Notes: generated from the sequence alone by a model not told the origin. Positions 48,646 to 58,435 are shown, counted from the first letter of the stretch. The stretch: 64,000 nucleotides of DNA from Bradyrhizobium diversitatis (GCF_016031635.1 NZ_JACEGD010000032.1:1-64000); one strand, 5' to 3'. Translations and numbers: made by a program.

Positions 48646-50454
48646 ATGAGCATGGCCACAACCGACACGCCGAAAACCGGGACGAAGTTCGACGCGGAAG
48701 CCTTCGCGATGAATGTCGCGCGGGCGATGGAGAGCGGCGGCAAGGCGCTCGCCGCCTATCTCAAGCCGCGCGAGAGCGGCGAGGTGCAGGACCGCCCGCC
48801 GGCCGAGCTTGCCGAGGTCGTCAGGACCTTCACGTCGGTCGCCGAATACTGGCTGTCGGACACCTCCCGCTCCTCCGATCTGCAGACCAAGCTCGCGAAG
48901 GACTATCTCGACCTCTGGGGCTCGGCGGTGCGCCGCATGGCCGGTCAGGACGCCCAGCCCGCAATCGCGCCCTCGCCGCGCGACAAGCGCTTTGCCGATC
49001 CGGAATGGAAGTCGAACCAGTTCTTCGACTTCGTCATGCAGCTCTATCTGCTCACGACCAAATGGGCGCAGGAGCTGGTGCGCGATGCCGAAGGGCTCGA
49101 TCCGCAGACCCGCCGCAAGGCGGAGTTCTACATCCAGCAGGTCATCAACGCATTGTCGCCATCCAACTTCGTGCTGACCAATCCGGAGGTGCTGCGCGAG
49201 ACGGTGGCGAGCAGCGGCGAGAACCTCGCGCGCGGCTTGAAGATGCTGGCCGAGGACATCGCGGCCGGCAAGGGCATGCTGAAGATCCGCCAGTCCGATC
49301 CGGACAATCTCGTCGTCGGCGTCAACATGGCGACGACGCCGGGCAAGGTGATCTACCAGAACGAGATCATGCAGCTGATCCAGTACGCTCCGACCACGGA
49401 GAAGGTGCTGCGCACGCCGCTCCTGATCGTGCCGCCCTGGATCAACAAGTTCTACATCCTCGATCTGAAGCCGGAGAAATCCTACATCAAGTGGTGCGTC
49501 GATCAGGGCATCACCGTGTTCGTGATCTCATGGGTCAATCCCGACAAGCGGCTCGGCAACAAGAGCTGGGAAGCCTACATGAAGGAGGGCCCGCTCACGG
49601 CGATGGACGTGATCGAGAAGGTCACCGGCGAGATGAAGGTGCACACCGCCGGCTATTGCGTCGGCGGCACCATGCTGGCGACCACGCTGGCCTGGCTCGC
49701 CGAGAAGCGCCGCCAGCGCGTGTCGTCCGCGACGTTCTTCGCCGCCCAGATCGACTTCACCCATGCCGGCGATCTCCTCGTGTTCGTCGACGAGGAGCAG
49801 ATCTCGGCGCTCGAGCAGGACATGAAGGCCGCCGGCGTGCTCGAAGGCTCGAAAATGGCGATGGCCTTCAACATGCTGCGCTCCAACGACCTGATCTGGT
49901 CTTATGTCGTCAGCAACTATCTGAAGGGCCAGCAGCCGAGCGCGTTCGACCTGTTGCACTGGAACTCGGACGCGACGCGGATGACCGCAGCCAACCATTC
50001 CTATTACCTGCGCAATTGCTATCTGGAGAACCGGCTCTCCACCGGCACGATGGTGCTCGACAACACCCTGCTCGACCTGTCCAAGGTGAAAGTGCCTGTC
50101 TACAATCTCGCCACCCGCGAGGACCACATCGCGCCGGCCGAATCGGTGCTGTACGGCTCGCAATTCTTCGGCGGTCCGGTGAAGTATGTCCTGTCCGGCT
50201 CGGGCCACATCGCCGGCGTGGTCAATCCGCCCGCCTTGAACAAGTACCAGTACTGGACCAACGACAACGTCAAGGACGTCAGTATCGCGCAGTGGATGAA
50301 GGGCGCCGTGGAGCACAAGGGCTCGTGGTGGACGGACTGGCGGGAGTGGCTGGGCGAACTCGATCCCGAGGAAGTCCCCGCGCGTGAGGTCGGCAGCGAA
50401 GCATTCCCACCGATCGAGGATGCACCCGGCAGCTATGTCAGGGTTCGCGCATAG
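48646..50454 (+). CDS. phaC: class I poly(3-hydroxyalkanoate) synthase
   Basis: 602 residues. Lipase-box cysteine in GYCVGGT (Cys338) replaces Ser; catalytic Asp in REDHIAP and His in SGHIAGVVNPP near the C-terminus; NLVVGVNMATTPGKVIYQNE and IPPWINKFYI-like lines are diagnostic of PhaC class I. Polymerises 3-hydroxybutyryl-CoA into PHB granules. The phaA/phaB/phaR genes are not here; MAPEG follows on the same strand. Confidence 0.97.
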   Translation: MSMATTDTPKTGTKFDAEAFAMNVARAMESGGKALAAYLKPRESGEVQDRPPAELAEVVRTFTSVAEYWLSDTSRSSDLQTKLAKDYLDLWGSAVRRMAGQDAQPAIAPSPRDKRFADPEWKSNQFFDFVMQLYLLTTKWAQELVRDAEGLDPQTRRKAEFYIQQVINALSPSNFVLTNPEVLRETVASSGENLARGLKMLAEDIAAGKGMLKIRQSDPDNLVVGVNMATTPGKVIYQNEIMQLIQYAPTTEKVLRTPLLIVPPWINKFYILDLKPEKSYIKWCVDQGITVFVISWVNPDKRLGNKSWEAYMKEGPLTAMDVIEKVTGEMKVHTAGYCVGGTMLATTLAWLAEKRRQRVSSATFFAAQIDFTHAGDLLVFVDEEQISALEQDMKAAGVLEGSKMAMAFNMLRSNDLIWSYVVSNYLKGQQPSAFDLLHWNSDATRMTAANHSYYLRNCYLENRLSTGTMVLDNTLLDLSKVKVPVYNLATREDHIAPAESVLYGSQFFGGPVKYVLSGSGHIAGVVNPPALNKYQYWTNDNVKDVSIAQWMKGAVEHKGSWWTDWREWLGELDPEEVPAREVGSEAFPPIEDAPGSYVRVRA

Positions 50455-50516
50455 CGGAATCTCCCGCGCTTGTATAAGCTCGCTTGCAGCACCGCGACGA
50501 CTGAGGGAACCGGACT

Positions 50517-50915
50517 ATGACGCGCGAATTGTTCTGGCTGACACTGACGGTGATCCTGACCGGAATCCTCTGGATTCCCTACACCATCAACCGCTGCCAG
50601 GTTCGCGGGTTGAGCGGTGCCATGGCCAACCCCTCGCGCGGCGACAAGCCGCAGGCGGAGTGGGCGAACCGGCTGATGTTCGCGCATGACAACGCGGTCG
50701 AGAACCTCATCGTCTTCGCCCCGCTGGTGCTGATCCTGAACGCGATCGACTATTCCACGAAATGGACCGTGCTCGCCTGCGCCGTCTATTTCTGGGCTCG
50801 TGTCGCGCACACCATCGTCTATGCGCTCGGAATTCCGGTGTTCCGCACTCTCGCCTTCACCGTCGGCTTCCTCGCCCAGGCCGTGCTGGCGCTGGCGATT
50901 TTCGGATTGGTTTGA
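50517..50915 (+). CDS. MAPEG-family membrane protein
   Basis: 132 residues, four transmembrane helices: FWLTLTVILTGILWIPYTIN, LIVFAPLVLILNA, TVLACAVYFWARVAHTIVYA, FLAQAVLALAIFGLV. The RANRLMFAHDNAVENL-like line with NAVENL and ARVAHTIVYALGIP are MAPEG signatures (eicosanoid and glutathione metabolism in eukaryotes). Inner membrane; bacterial function unclear. Confidence 0.9.
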   Translation: MTRELFWLTLTVILTGILWIPYTINRCQVRGLSGAMANPSRGDKPQAEWANRLMFAHDNAVENLIVFAPLVLILNAIDYSTKWTVLACAVYFWARVAHTIVYALGIPVFRTLAFTVGFLAQAVLALAIFGLV

Positions 50916-50935
50916 AGTCACTCCGATGCGGGTTC

Positions 50936-51802
50936 ATGCCTAGGGAATCCAACCGGGACTTTCTCCGGTTTCAGGATCTCGATGCTGATACGATCCTGTC
51001 GATTGTTGCGCGCGCACAGGTGCTGGCGGCAGCGTGGATGGACCGCGCCATGCCGCAGAGCCTCGCCGGCAAACGCGTTGCCGTCATCGTCGACGATGGC
51101 GGCTGGCGGAATACGACCGCATTCGATCTCGGCGTCAGAGCCATGGGAGGCATCTCGGTACAGCCTCCGCTCCGGTTCAATGTCCATGAGACTACAGCTG
51201 ATCTCGCCAAGTATCTCGACAACTGGTTCGACATCCTGATCGTGCGCACCCGGGAATTGTCGACCTTGCACGAGCTTGCAGCGCACGCCACCGTCCCAGT
51301 GATCAACGCCAGAACGCGATCAAATCACCCCTGCGAGACGCTCGGCGATCTCACCTATGTCAACGACAAGCGCGGATCGCTCGAGGGCCTGAAGGTTGTC
51401 GGTGTCGCTCCAGACGCCAACATTCTGCGGTCTTGGATCGAAGCCTCGATCTTGCTGCCGATCCAGGTGACGCAGATCTATCCAGAAGACTGGCACATTA
51501 AGGATATCGCGTGTCCGAACTTCGCCACGAGCACCAGTCTGGACAGCTTGCTCGATGCAGATGTGATCATCACGGATTGCTGGCCCGATGGCGGACGGGC
51601 GGATCAACTCCTTCAATACCAGATATCGGCGCCCCTCCTCGACAGCTGCCGTCGCGACGTCATTTTCCTGCCCTGCCCGCCCGTGACCAGAGGCAAGGAG
51701 GTTAACGCCACCGCGATGACCCACCCTGCATGTCAGAGCACGGCCGCGAAGGCTTTCCTGCTCCACGCGCAAAACGCCCTGCTGGAATGGGTCGCCGCAT
51801 AG
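50936..51802 (+). CDS. ornithine carbamoyltransferase-like protein with degenerate active site
   Basis: 288 residues with the aspartate/ornithine carbamoyltransferase fold. Expected motifs are altered: the carbamoyl-phosphate loop SxRTR is replaced around 53-61 (DDGGWRNTT), HPCQ becomes HPCE (131-134), and the Cys-Leu-Pro ornithine motif HCLPA reads LPCPP (245-249). These changes should reduce catalysis as a normal OTCase, so it may be a pseudo-enzyme or act on another substrate. 21 bases after MAPEG; not next to true arg genes except convergent argC. Confidence 0.8.
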   Translation: MPRESNRDFLRFQDLDADTILSIVARAQVLAAAWMDRAMPQSLAGKRVAVIVDDGGWRNTTAFDLGVRAMGGISVQPPLRFNVHETTADLAKYLDNWFDILIVRTRELSTLHELAAHATVPVINARTRSNHPCETLGDLTYVNDKRGSLEGLKVVGVAPDANILRSWIEASILLPIQVTQIYPEDWHIKDIACPNFATSTSLDSLLDADVIITDCWPDGGRADQLLQYQISAPLLDSCRRDVIFLPCPPVTRGKEVNATAMTHPACQSTAAKAFLLHAQNALLEWVAA

Positions 51803-51909
51803 CTGGCGCCGGTCGGCACGTTCTCGCGCATCGACCGCATCGGCCAGGATGTCGACCTGGTCACGGCCCGGATCGCTTCGGCGGTCCGGTCATCGCGAAG
51901 CATTGAAGT

Positions 51910-52030
51910 CTCGTGTCCCGGACGCGCGAAGCGCGAGCCGGGACCAAGAAAGCCGCAAACAAAGCCGGTGCCTGAGCCCCGGCTCAGCAGCGCAGCGCCA
52001 AGTGGCGCTGCGCTGCGTCCGGGGCACGAG
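51910..52030. repeat. palindromic intergenic repeat (CTCGTGTCCCGGACGC ...)
   Basis: Ends CTCGTGTCCCGGACGC and GCGTCCGGGGCACGAG are inverted with one mismatch; inside are GAGCCGGG and CAGCGCAGCGCC/GGCGCTGCGCTG stems. A second REP-type family distinct from the others in the window. Confidence 0.85.
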
Positions 52031-52041
52031 CTGTGCCTGCC

Positions 52042-53025
52042 CTACTCCTCCGGCAGACCCAGCATCAGCCGCATGTTCTGCACGGCAGCGCCGGAGGCGC
52101 CCTTGCCGAGATTGTCGAGCCGGGCAACCAGCAGTGCCTGATGGTACTTGTCGCTGGCGAAGACGTAGAGCTCGAGCATGTTGGTCTCGTTGAGCGCCTC
52201 CGGCTCGAGCCGGCCGCCCTTGGTCGCCTCGTTCTGCAGCGGCATCACCTTGACGTATTTCGAACCGGCGTAACGCTTTGCCATCGCCGCCTGCAGGTCG
52301 GCCCCGCCAGTCTTGCCCGGCAGCGCGTCGAGCTGCAGCGGCACCGAGACCAGCATGCCTTGCCGGTAGTTGCCGACCGAGGGAATGAAGATCGGACGCC
52401 GCGTCAGGTTGGAGTAGAGCTGCATCTCCGGCAGATGCTTGTGCTCGAAGCCGAGGCCGTAGAGCTCGAAGGATGGCGCGCTGCCGTCTTCGAAGCTCGC
52501 GATCATCGACTTGCCGCCGCCGGAATAGCCGCTCACCGCGTTGACGGTGACGGGATAGTCCGGAGGCAGGAGGCCGGCATCGACGATCGGCCGCAGCAGC
52601 GCGATCGCACCGGTCGGATAGCAGCCGGGATTCGAGACCTTCTTCGCCGCCTTGATCTTGCCGGCCTGGTCCGGCGTCAGCTCGGGAAAGCCGTAGGCCC
52701 AGTCCGGCGCGACCCGGTACGCGGTCGAGGCGTCCAGCACCTTCGGCGCCGCGGCGCCCATGCTGTCGACCAGCGCAACGGTTTCCTTCGCGGCATCGTC
52801 GGGCAGGCAGAGGATGACGAGGTCCACCTCCTCCATCAGCGCCTTCTTGGCCGCGGGGTCCTTGCGCTTGTCGTCGGCGATGGTCTTCACGACGACGTCG
52901 TTCTGGAGCTTCAGCCGCTCGTTGATGCCGAGGCCGGTGGTGCCGGAACCGCCATCGACGAAGACGGTGGCAGGCTTCTTCGCCGCGCCCGTGGCCGGGG
53001 CTTTCGTGGTTTCCGTGAGGCTCAT
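52042..53025 (-). CDS. argC: N-acetyl-gamma-glutamyl-phosphate reductase
   Basis: 327 residues, the short (type 2) AGPR. VDGGSGTTGLGINERL Rossmann loop, catalytic Cys135 in SNPGCYPTGA, GLGFEHKHLPEM (His), and FIPSVGNYRQGML. Reduces N-acetylglutamyl phosphate in arginine synthesis. Overlaps paiB by four bases (ATGA), so the two share a transcript. Confidence 0.96.
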   Translation of the reverse strand: MSLTETTKAPATGAAKKPATVFVDGGSGTTGLGINERLKLQNDVVVKTIADDKRKDPAAKKALMEEVDLVILCLPDDAAKETVALVDSMGAAAPKVLDASTAYRVAPDWAYGFPELTPDQAGKIKAAKKVSNPGCYPTGAIALLRPIVDAGLLPPDYPVTVNAVSGYSGGGKSMIASFEDGSAPSFELYGLGFEHKHLPEMQLYSNLTRRPIFIPSVGNYRQGMLVSVPLQLDALPGKTGGADLQAAMAKRYAGSKYVKVMPLQNEATKGGRLEPEALNETNMLELYVFASDKYHQALLVARLDNLGKGASGAAVQNMRLMLGLPEE

Positions 53026-53690
53026 GGCGCGCTCCTTTCGAGCATGTTGGTTTCGTTCACGAAGGCCTCCGGCCTCACGTCCTGCATCAATTGTGCGATC
53101 TCTCTGGCGTCGGCCTGGGCTTGCGCGCCGAGCGCATTGGCGATCGCCGTGTAATCGGCGTCCGACTTGTGCTGGTTCAGCTTGAAGCTGCCCTCGACCT
53201 CTTCAACCGTCATGACCAGACCCACGATCGCCTTCTTCATCGCCTCGAACCGCCCGGCGGTCATCTTGCCCGACGTCCATGGCTTCTTCGGCAACAGCCA
53301 GCTCTCGAACTTTTCGCTGAGCGTGTCGAGCTGCACCGACAGCTCGTCATCCGACAGCAGCCGCACCGGCCCGCTCAGATGCACCGACTGGTAGAGCCAG
53401 GTCGGAACCTGATCCGGCGAGACGTACCAGTCCGGCGATACATAGGCATCTGGGCCGTTGACCGCGAGCAGCCACGACGCCTCGCCGCCCGCCAGCTTTA
53501 GCAGCGGATTGTGACGGGCCAGATGAAAGGCGGCCTGCGGCGTGCCGTCAGCGCCGTAAGTCAGATAGAACGGCAATGGCGAGGCGATGGGCTTGTGGCC
53601 ATCGAAGGCGCACATGGTCCCGAAGCCGCGCTCTTCGGCGAATTTCAGGCTCGCGGCGCGGTCCTGCTTGAAAAAGGGTGGCGTGTACAT
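53022..53690 (-). CDS. PaiB-type FMN-binding transcriptional regulator
   Basis: 222 residues. MYTPPFFKQDRAASLKFAEE, GFGTMCAFDGHKPIASPLPF and HLARHNPLLKLAGGEASWLL are typical of PaiB (FMN-binding split barrel), then VPTWLYQSVHLSG. Named as negative regulators in Bacillus but function in rhizobia is uncertain. First gene of a unit with argC. Confidence 0.92.
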   Translation of the reverse strand: MYTPPFFKQDRAASLKFAEERGFGTMCAFDGHKPIASPLPFYLTYGADGTPQAAFHLARHNPLLKLAGGEASWLLAVNGPDAYVSPDWYVSPDQVPTWLYQSVHLSGPVRLLSDDELSVQLDTLSEKFESWLLPKKPWTSGKMTAGRFEAMKKAIVGLVMTVEEVEGSFKLNQHKSDADYTAIANALGAQAQADAREIAQLMQDVRPEAFVNETNMLERSAP

Positions 53691-54082
53691 CGTGGTCTCC
53701 TGCTGGGCCTCCTCGGGGGAGCCGCCGGATCAGATCGCGCTGACAGGAGAGAGGATGCCGCGGATCGGATCCAGCGGCAAAGACGATGATCTCAAACGCG
53801 ATCGATCGCCCGAACCGCTAAGCTGCGGCGGCGGCGACGGGCGAACAGAATGGTCGCGGCATTGATCATGGCGCGCGGCTATAAGGCCAGCTGGTTCCAT
53901 GGTCAAGAGCAAATCGGTTCAGTGGGATGGCAGGATGCCGCACGCGCGACGGCAGGATGCGCGTAGATGTCATCGGGCCGCCGTGGAATTTCCACTAGCA
54001 ATAGGGGTTTTCGAGAACGACCGGCGGGACACAACCTCTTCGCCGGCCCCGAGCCGTTCGCACCCAGCCTCAGGACATCACC
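53691..54082. other. gene-free stretch
   Basis: About 390 bases between the divergent paiB and MBL genes; likely holds both promoters. No other feature seen. Confidence 0.4.
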
Positions 54083-55084
54083 ATGACCGAGATTACTCGT
54101 CGCGCAACGCTAGCCGGCGCCGCCGCATCGGCGCTCCTGCCTTTCGTGAAGATTTCGCCCGCGAGCGCCGCCGCGCCCCCGGCCGAGAAGCAGAATGCGA
54201 GCTTCTATCGCTACAATGTCGGGACCCACCAGGTCACGGTGGTCTGCGACGGTGTTGCGACCGTCAATCTGACCGACAATTACGCCGCCGGCGCCAGCAA
54301 GGACGACATCAACAAGGTGTTCGCCGAGCACCACCTGCCGGCCGACAAGGTCACCCACACCTTCAACCCCGTCGTGGTCAACACCGGCCCGAAGCTCGTC
54401 GTCATCGATACCGGCCTCGGTCCCGACCAGTTCACGCAGACGAAGGGCAAGGTCGGCCAGTTCCAAAACAATCTCGCCGCCGCCGGTATCGACCGCGCGG
54501 CGGTCGATACCGTCATCATCTCCCACTTCCATGGCGACCACATCAACGGCCTGCTCGCGGCCGAGAACAAGCCTGCCTTCCCTAATGCCGAGATCATGGT
54601 GCCGGCGGTGGAATGGAAGTTCTGGATGGACGACGGCGAGATGAGCAAGGGGATGGGCAATCCGATCCTCGAAAACAATTTCAAGAATATCCGCCGCGTG
54701 TTCGATGCCCTGGGCCGCAAGGTCACACAATATGAGGCCGGCAAGGAAGTCGCGCCCGGTATCACCTCGGTGGCGAGCCCCGGCCACACGCCGGGCCACA
54801 ATTCCTTCATCGTCGCCTCCGGCGCCGAGAAGGTGCTGGTGCAGGTGGATATCACCGCGGGCGCAGCGTTCCTGTTCGTGAAGCATCCCGAATGGAACAT
54901 CGCCTCCGACGTCGACAAGCCTCTGGCACAGGCAACGCGGCGCAAGCTCTACGATATGGCCATTGCCGAGAAGATGCCGATCCAGGCCTTCCACGCCGCC
55001 TTCCCCGGTCTCGTCCGGGTCGAGAAGGAAAAGGACGGCTCCGGCTATCGCTGGATCCCCGCGATCTGGAACGCATCGCTGTAG
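54083..55084 (+). CDS. exported metallo-beta-lactamase fold hydrolase (2)
   Basis: 333 residues. Twin-arginine-like signal TRRATLAGAAASALL (about 6-20), metal motif SHFHGDHING (HxHxDH), SPGHTPGHNSF, an Asp in VQVDITAGA and a late His in FHAAFPGLV. Paralogue of 40020-40991 (shared NTG.K...DTG.G and PNA..., FW.D.GE). Periplasmic or exported. Substrate unknown. Confidence 0.9.
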   Translation: MTEITRRATLAGAAASALLPFVKISPASAAAPPAEKQNASFYRYNVGTHQVTVVCDGVATVNLTDNYAAGASKDDINKVFAEHHLPADKVTHTFNPVVVNTGPKLVVIDTGLGPDQFTQTKGKVGQFQNNLAAAGIDRAAVDTVIISHFHGDHINGLLAAENKPAFPNAEIMVPAVEWKFWMDDGEMSKGMGNPILENNFKNIRRVFDALGRKVTQYEAGKEVAPGITSVASPGHTPGHNSFIVASGAEKVLVQVDITAGAAFLFVKHPEWNIASDVDKPLAQATRRKLYDMAIAEKMPIQAFHAAFPGLVRVEKEKDGSGYRWIPAIWNASL

Positions 55085-55123
55085 TCCTCTCCTGACGCCC
55101 TGACCGGGCGGCCCGGTGCCCGG

Positions 55124-55657
55124 TCAGATCACTCGCCAGATCCATTCCATGATCTTGGCGAGCACGTCGCCGAACAGCAGGAGCACGGCGGACCAGATCA
55201 GGGCCGAGACGAAATTGGCGGCCTGGAAGCTCCAATAGGGCATCTCGAAGATGCCGGCCGCGAGCGGCACGGAGGCGCGCAAGGGACCGAAGAAGCGCCC
55301 GATGAAGATGCTGGGTATGCCCCAGCTGCGCACGAAAGCCTCGCCTCTGGGCAGCAGGTCCGGATAGCGCGAGAGCGGCCACATCTGGGCAACCCTCTCC
55401 TTGTAGCGGTAGCCGAACCAGTAGGAGACCCAGTCGCCCAGCGCCGCGCCAAGGCCGCCGGCAATCCAGACCGGAAAGAAACTGATGCCGCTGGCCCCGA
55501 TCAGCGCACCGATGGCCACCAGCGCGCCCCAGGCCGGAACCAGCAACGAGATGAACGCAAGCGACTCCCCGAAGGCGAGCAGAAACACGATCGGTGCCGC
55601 CCAGGCCTGGTGAACGCGCACGAAATCGGCCAGGGCGTGCGCAAATTGCTCCATCAA
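55124..55657 (-). CDS. DedA-family membrane protein
   Basis: 177 residues. Core SLAFISLLVPAWGALVAIGA, GGLGAALGDWVSYWFGYRYK and FIGRFFGPLRASVPLAAGIF (the G.F.R..P...AG motif) plus a final transmembrane segment. DedA proteins are probable proton-dependent transporters, including undecaprenyl-phosphate flippases. Inner membrane. Start could be 55654. Confidence 0.93.
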   Translation of the reverse strand: MMEQFAHALADFVRVHQAWAAPIVFLLAFGESLAFISLLVPAWGALVAIGALIGASGISFFPVWIAGGLGAALGDWVSYWFGYRYKERVAQMWPLSRYPDLLPRGEAFVRSWGIPSIFIGRFFGPLRASVPLAAGIFEMPYWSFQAANFVSALIWSAVLLLFGDVLAKIMEWIWRVI

Positions 55658-55927
55658 AAATAGCCTTCCCGCCCCGTCTCAAGGTGCTGCTCGATGAAAA
55701 GGACTGGTAAGCCAAGGACTTGTGTGACATCAAGTCACAAAACCCGACATGACACTTGGCGAACCGTCAAATTGCCGGGAACTTGTGGGCCCTGCGGCGT
55801 AAAATCGCCGGGATTGGCTCCCAACCCACACCGCCAGCCCCGGCGCGGTAACCTTTCCAAGGCAGAAGTGGCATAGTCGGCGCAACCGATTCGCCGCCCC
55901 TGCGGCCCTCAAAACGCATCAAGATAT

Positions 55928-57970
55928 ATGTCCAAGCAGTTGAAGCCCAAAGCAAAAGACGACTTTTTCGGCGGCGACGAGCCGAAACCTCGTGCCGCCA
56001 AGGCGGCGCCGCGCGGAAGCGGCGGGGAAGCCGATTACACGGCAGCCGACATCGAGGTGCTCGAAGGCCTGGAACCGGTACGTCGCCGGCCTGGCATGTA
56101 TATCGGCGGCACCGACGAGAAGGCGCTGCATCATCTGTTCGCCGAAGTCATCGACAATTCGATGGACGAGGCGCTCGCCGGGCACGCGACCTTCATCGAG
56201 GTCGATCTCAGCGCGGACGGGTTCCTGACCGTGACCGACAACGGCCGCGGCATCCCGATCGATCCTCATCCGAAATTCCCGAAGAAGTCGGCGCTCGAAG
56301 TCATCATGTGCACGCTGCATTCGGGCGGCAAGTTCGACAGCAAGGTCTACGAGACCTCGGGCGGCCTGCACGGCGTCGGCATCTCCGTCGTGAACGCCCT
56401 CTCCTCGCGTCTCGAGGTCGAGGTCGCGCGCAGCCAGAAACTCTACCGCATGACGTTCGAGCGCGGCCACCCGAAGGGCAAGCTCGAGGACCTCGGCAAG
56501 ATCAACAACCGCCGCGGCACGCGCGTGCGCTTCAAGCCCGACACCGATATTTTCGGGCCTAAGGCCGCGTTCAAGCCGCAGCGCCTGTTCAAGATGACGC
56601 GCTCGAAGGCGTATCTGTTCGGTGGCGTCGAGATCCGCTGGAACTGCGCGCCCGAACTGCTCAAGGGCATCGAGGACGTGCCGGCGGAAGCGACGTTTCA
56701 CTTCCCCGGCGGCCTCAAGGATTATCTCGCCGCGGCGATCCACGCCGACACGCTGGTGCATCCCGACATCTTCTCGGGCAAGTCGGGCCGCAACGGCGCG
56801 CATGGCGCCTGCGAATGGGCCGTGGCCTGGACCGCCGATGCCGACGGATTCCTCTCCTCCTACACCAACACCGTGCCGACGCCGGATGGCGGAACGCACG
56901 AATCCGGCTTGCGCAGCGCCCTTTTGCGCGGCCTGAAGGATCACGCCGAGCGCGTCGGTCAGAGCAAGCGCGCGGCCTCCGTCACCTCGGAAGACGTGAT
57001 GGTCGGCGCCGCCGTGATGCTGTCGGTGTTCGTGCGCGAGCCGGAATTCCAGGGCCAGACCAAGGATCGCCTCGCCACTGCGGAGGCGCAGCGCATCGTC
57101 GAGCAGGCGATGAAGGATCCGTTCGACCATTGGCTGTCGGGCAATCCGAACATGGCCAACCGGCTGCTCGACTTCGTGATCGACCGCGCCGAAGAACGGT
57201 TGCGGCGGCGGCAAGAGAAAGAGACCGCGCGAAAAACCGCCGGCAAGAAGCTGCGCCTGCCCGGCAAGCTCGCCGACTGCACCGACGCCGGCACCGATGG
57301 CTCGGAGCTGTTCATCGTCGAGGGTGACTCGGCCGGCGGCAGCGCCAAGCAGGCGCGCGACCGCAAGACCCAGGCCGTGCTGCCCCTGCGCGGCAAGATC
57401 CTCAACGTCGCTTCCGCCGGCAAGGACAAGCTGACGGCGAACGCCCAGCTCTCCGACCTCGTGCAGGCGATCGGCTGCGGAACGCTGGCGCAGTACCGCG
57501 AGGAGGATCTGCGCTACCAGCGCATCATCATCATGACCGACGCCGACGTCGACGGCGCGCACATCGCCTCGCTCCTGATCACCTTCTTCTATCGGCAGAT
57601 GCCGCGGCTGATCGACGAGGGCCACCTCTTCCTCGCCGTGCCGCCGCTCTACAAGCTCACGCACGGCACCAAATCGGTCTATGCCCGCGACGACAAGCAC
57701 AAGGACGAGCTGATCAAGTCCGCGTTCAACGCCAACGCCAAGGTTGAGGTGAACCGCTTCAAAGGACTCGGCGAGATGATGCCGGCGCAGCTCAAGGAGA
57801 CCACCATGGATCCGAGCAAGCGGACGCTGCTCAAGGTGGTCCTGCTCGCCGACGACCGCGACACCACCGCGGATTCCGTGGAGCGCCTGATGGGCACCAA
57901 GGCCGAGGCGCGCTTCGCCTTCATCTCGGACAAGGCCGAATTTGCCAGCGAAGAGCTGCTGGACGTCTGA
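55928..57970 (+). CDS. parE: DNA topoisomerase IV subunit B
   Basis: 680 residues. GHKL ATPase with EVIDNSMDEALAGHA, DNGRGIPIDPHPK and GGLHGVGISVVNALS; transducer; then TOPRIM with LFIVEGDSAGGSAKQ and IMTDADVDGAHI, and the C-terminal KVEVNRFKGLGEMMPAQLKE. Decatenates chromosomes with ParC. A Lys-rich N-terminal extension of about 35 residues is normal for alphaproteobacteria. Followed directly by an Omp remnant. Confidence 0.97.
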   Translation: MSKQLKPKAKDDFFGGDEPKPRAAKAAPRGSGGEADYTAADIEVLEGLEPVRRRPGMYIGGTDEKALHHLFAEVIDNSMDEALAGHATFIEVDLSADGFLTVTDNGRGIPIDPHPKFPKKSALEVIMCTLHSGGKFDSKVYETSGGLHGVGISVVNALSSRLEVEVARSQKLYRMTFERGHPKGKLEDLGKINNRRGTRVRFKPDTDIFGPKAAFKPQRLFKMTRSKAYLFGGVEIRWNCAPELLKGIEDVPAEATFHFPGGLKDYLAAAIHADTLVHPDIFSGKSGRNGAHGACEWAVAWTADADGFLSSYTNTVPTPDGGTHESGLRSALLRGLKDHAERVGQSKRAASVTSEDVMVGAAVMLSVFVREPEFQGQTKDRLATAEAQRIVEQAMKDPFDHWLSGNPNMANRLLDFVIDRAEERLRRRQEKETARKTAGKKLRLPGKLADCTDAGTDGSELFIVEGDSAGGSAKQARDRKTQAVLPLRGKILNVASAGKDKLTANAQLSDLVQAIGCGTLAQYREEDLRYQRIIIMTDADVDGAHIASLLITFFYRQMPRLIDEGHLFLAVPPLYKLTHGTKSVYARDDKHKDELIKSAFNANAKVEVNRFKGLGEMMPAQLKETTMDPSKRTLLKVVLLADDRDTTADSVERLMGTKAEARFAFISDKAEFASEELLDV

Positions 57971-57978
57971 GGCATTGG

Positions 57979-58031
57979 TCCGTGCCGGGCGCGCCAGCTA
58001 CAAGCTCGGTGGTCCGGTGGTGGCGAAGTAC
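57979..58031 (+). pseudogene. C-terminal remnant of an Omp25/31-type protein
   Basis: The plus-strand frame right after parE reads VRAGRASYKLGGPVVAKYRA. The RASYK and GPVVAKY pieces match the last strand of the family: the Omp at 58436 ends GPVVAKY and the one at 60617 ends RASYKFDAPTIGRY. The stop expected after AKY is lost (TACCGC). A terminator follows at 58052. The rest of the gene is missing. Confidence 0.5.
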
Positions 58032-58051
58032 CGCGCCGCCGCTTCTTCGAA

Positions 58052-58085
58052 AACCAGCCCCGGCCTCGGCTGGGGCTTCTTGCTT
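58052..58085 (+). terminator. intrinsic terminator
   Basis: Stem around CCAGCCCC / GGGGCTTC, with CGGCCTCGG at the tip, and TTGCTTTTTGG downstream. Probably terminates parE, and originally the Omp gene whose remnant precedes it. Confidence 0.6.
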
Positions 58086-58435
58086 TTTGGCTCCTGCAAG
58101 TCAGCCACGGCGTGGACGACACGACCCGCACCGGACCGGGCGACTCGGCCGTCGACTCAGGAGCGAGGATTGCCTCCATTTCGGACAAAACCGGATTTGC
58201 TAACGACAGGTTACCCGAAATCGAAGTCTTGAGACTCCAAATAATACATTGAAATATATGACATATTATGGATTCGAGCGGCAGCATTCGAAATACTCCA
58301 GCACCGGCGTTTTCGGGCGACTGTGCCTGCCCGGCAACAGCATTTCGGCGAGAACCGTCTATAGTCCGATCATCAGATGACACGAACTTCAGCGCGCTCG
58401 CGCCTGCTACGACAGACCAAGGTTGGGGATTTGAC

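Noticed and set aside
55919..57700. 593-codon antisense frame across parE
   Set aside because: Antisense shadow without a domain; parE covers the same bases with full motif conservation.
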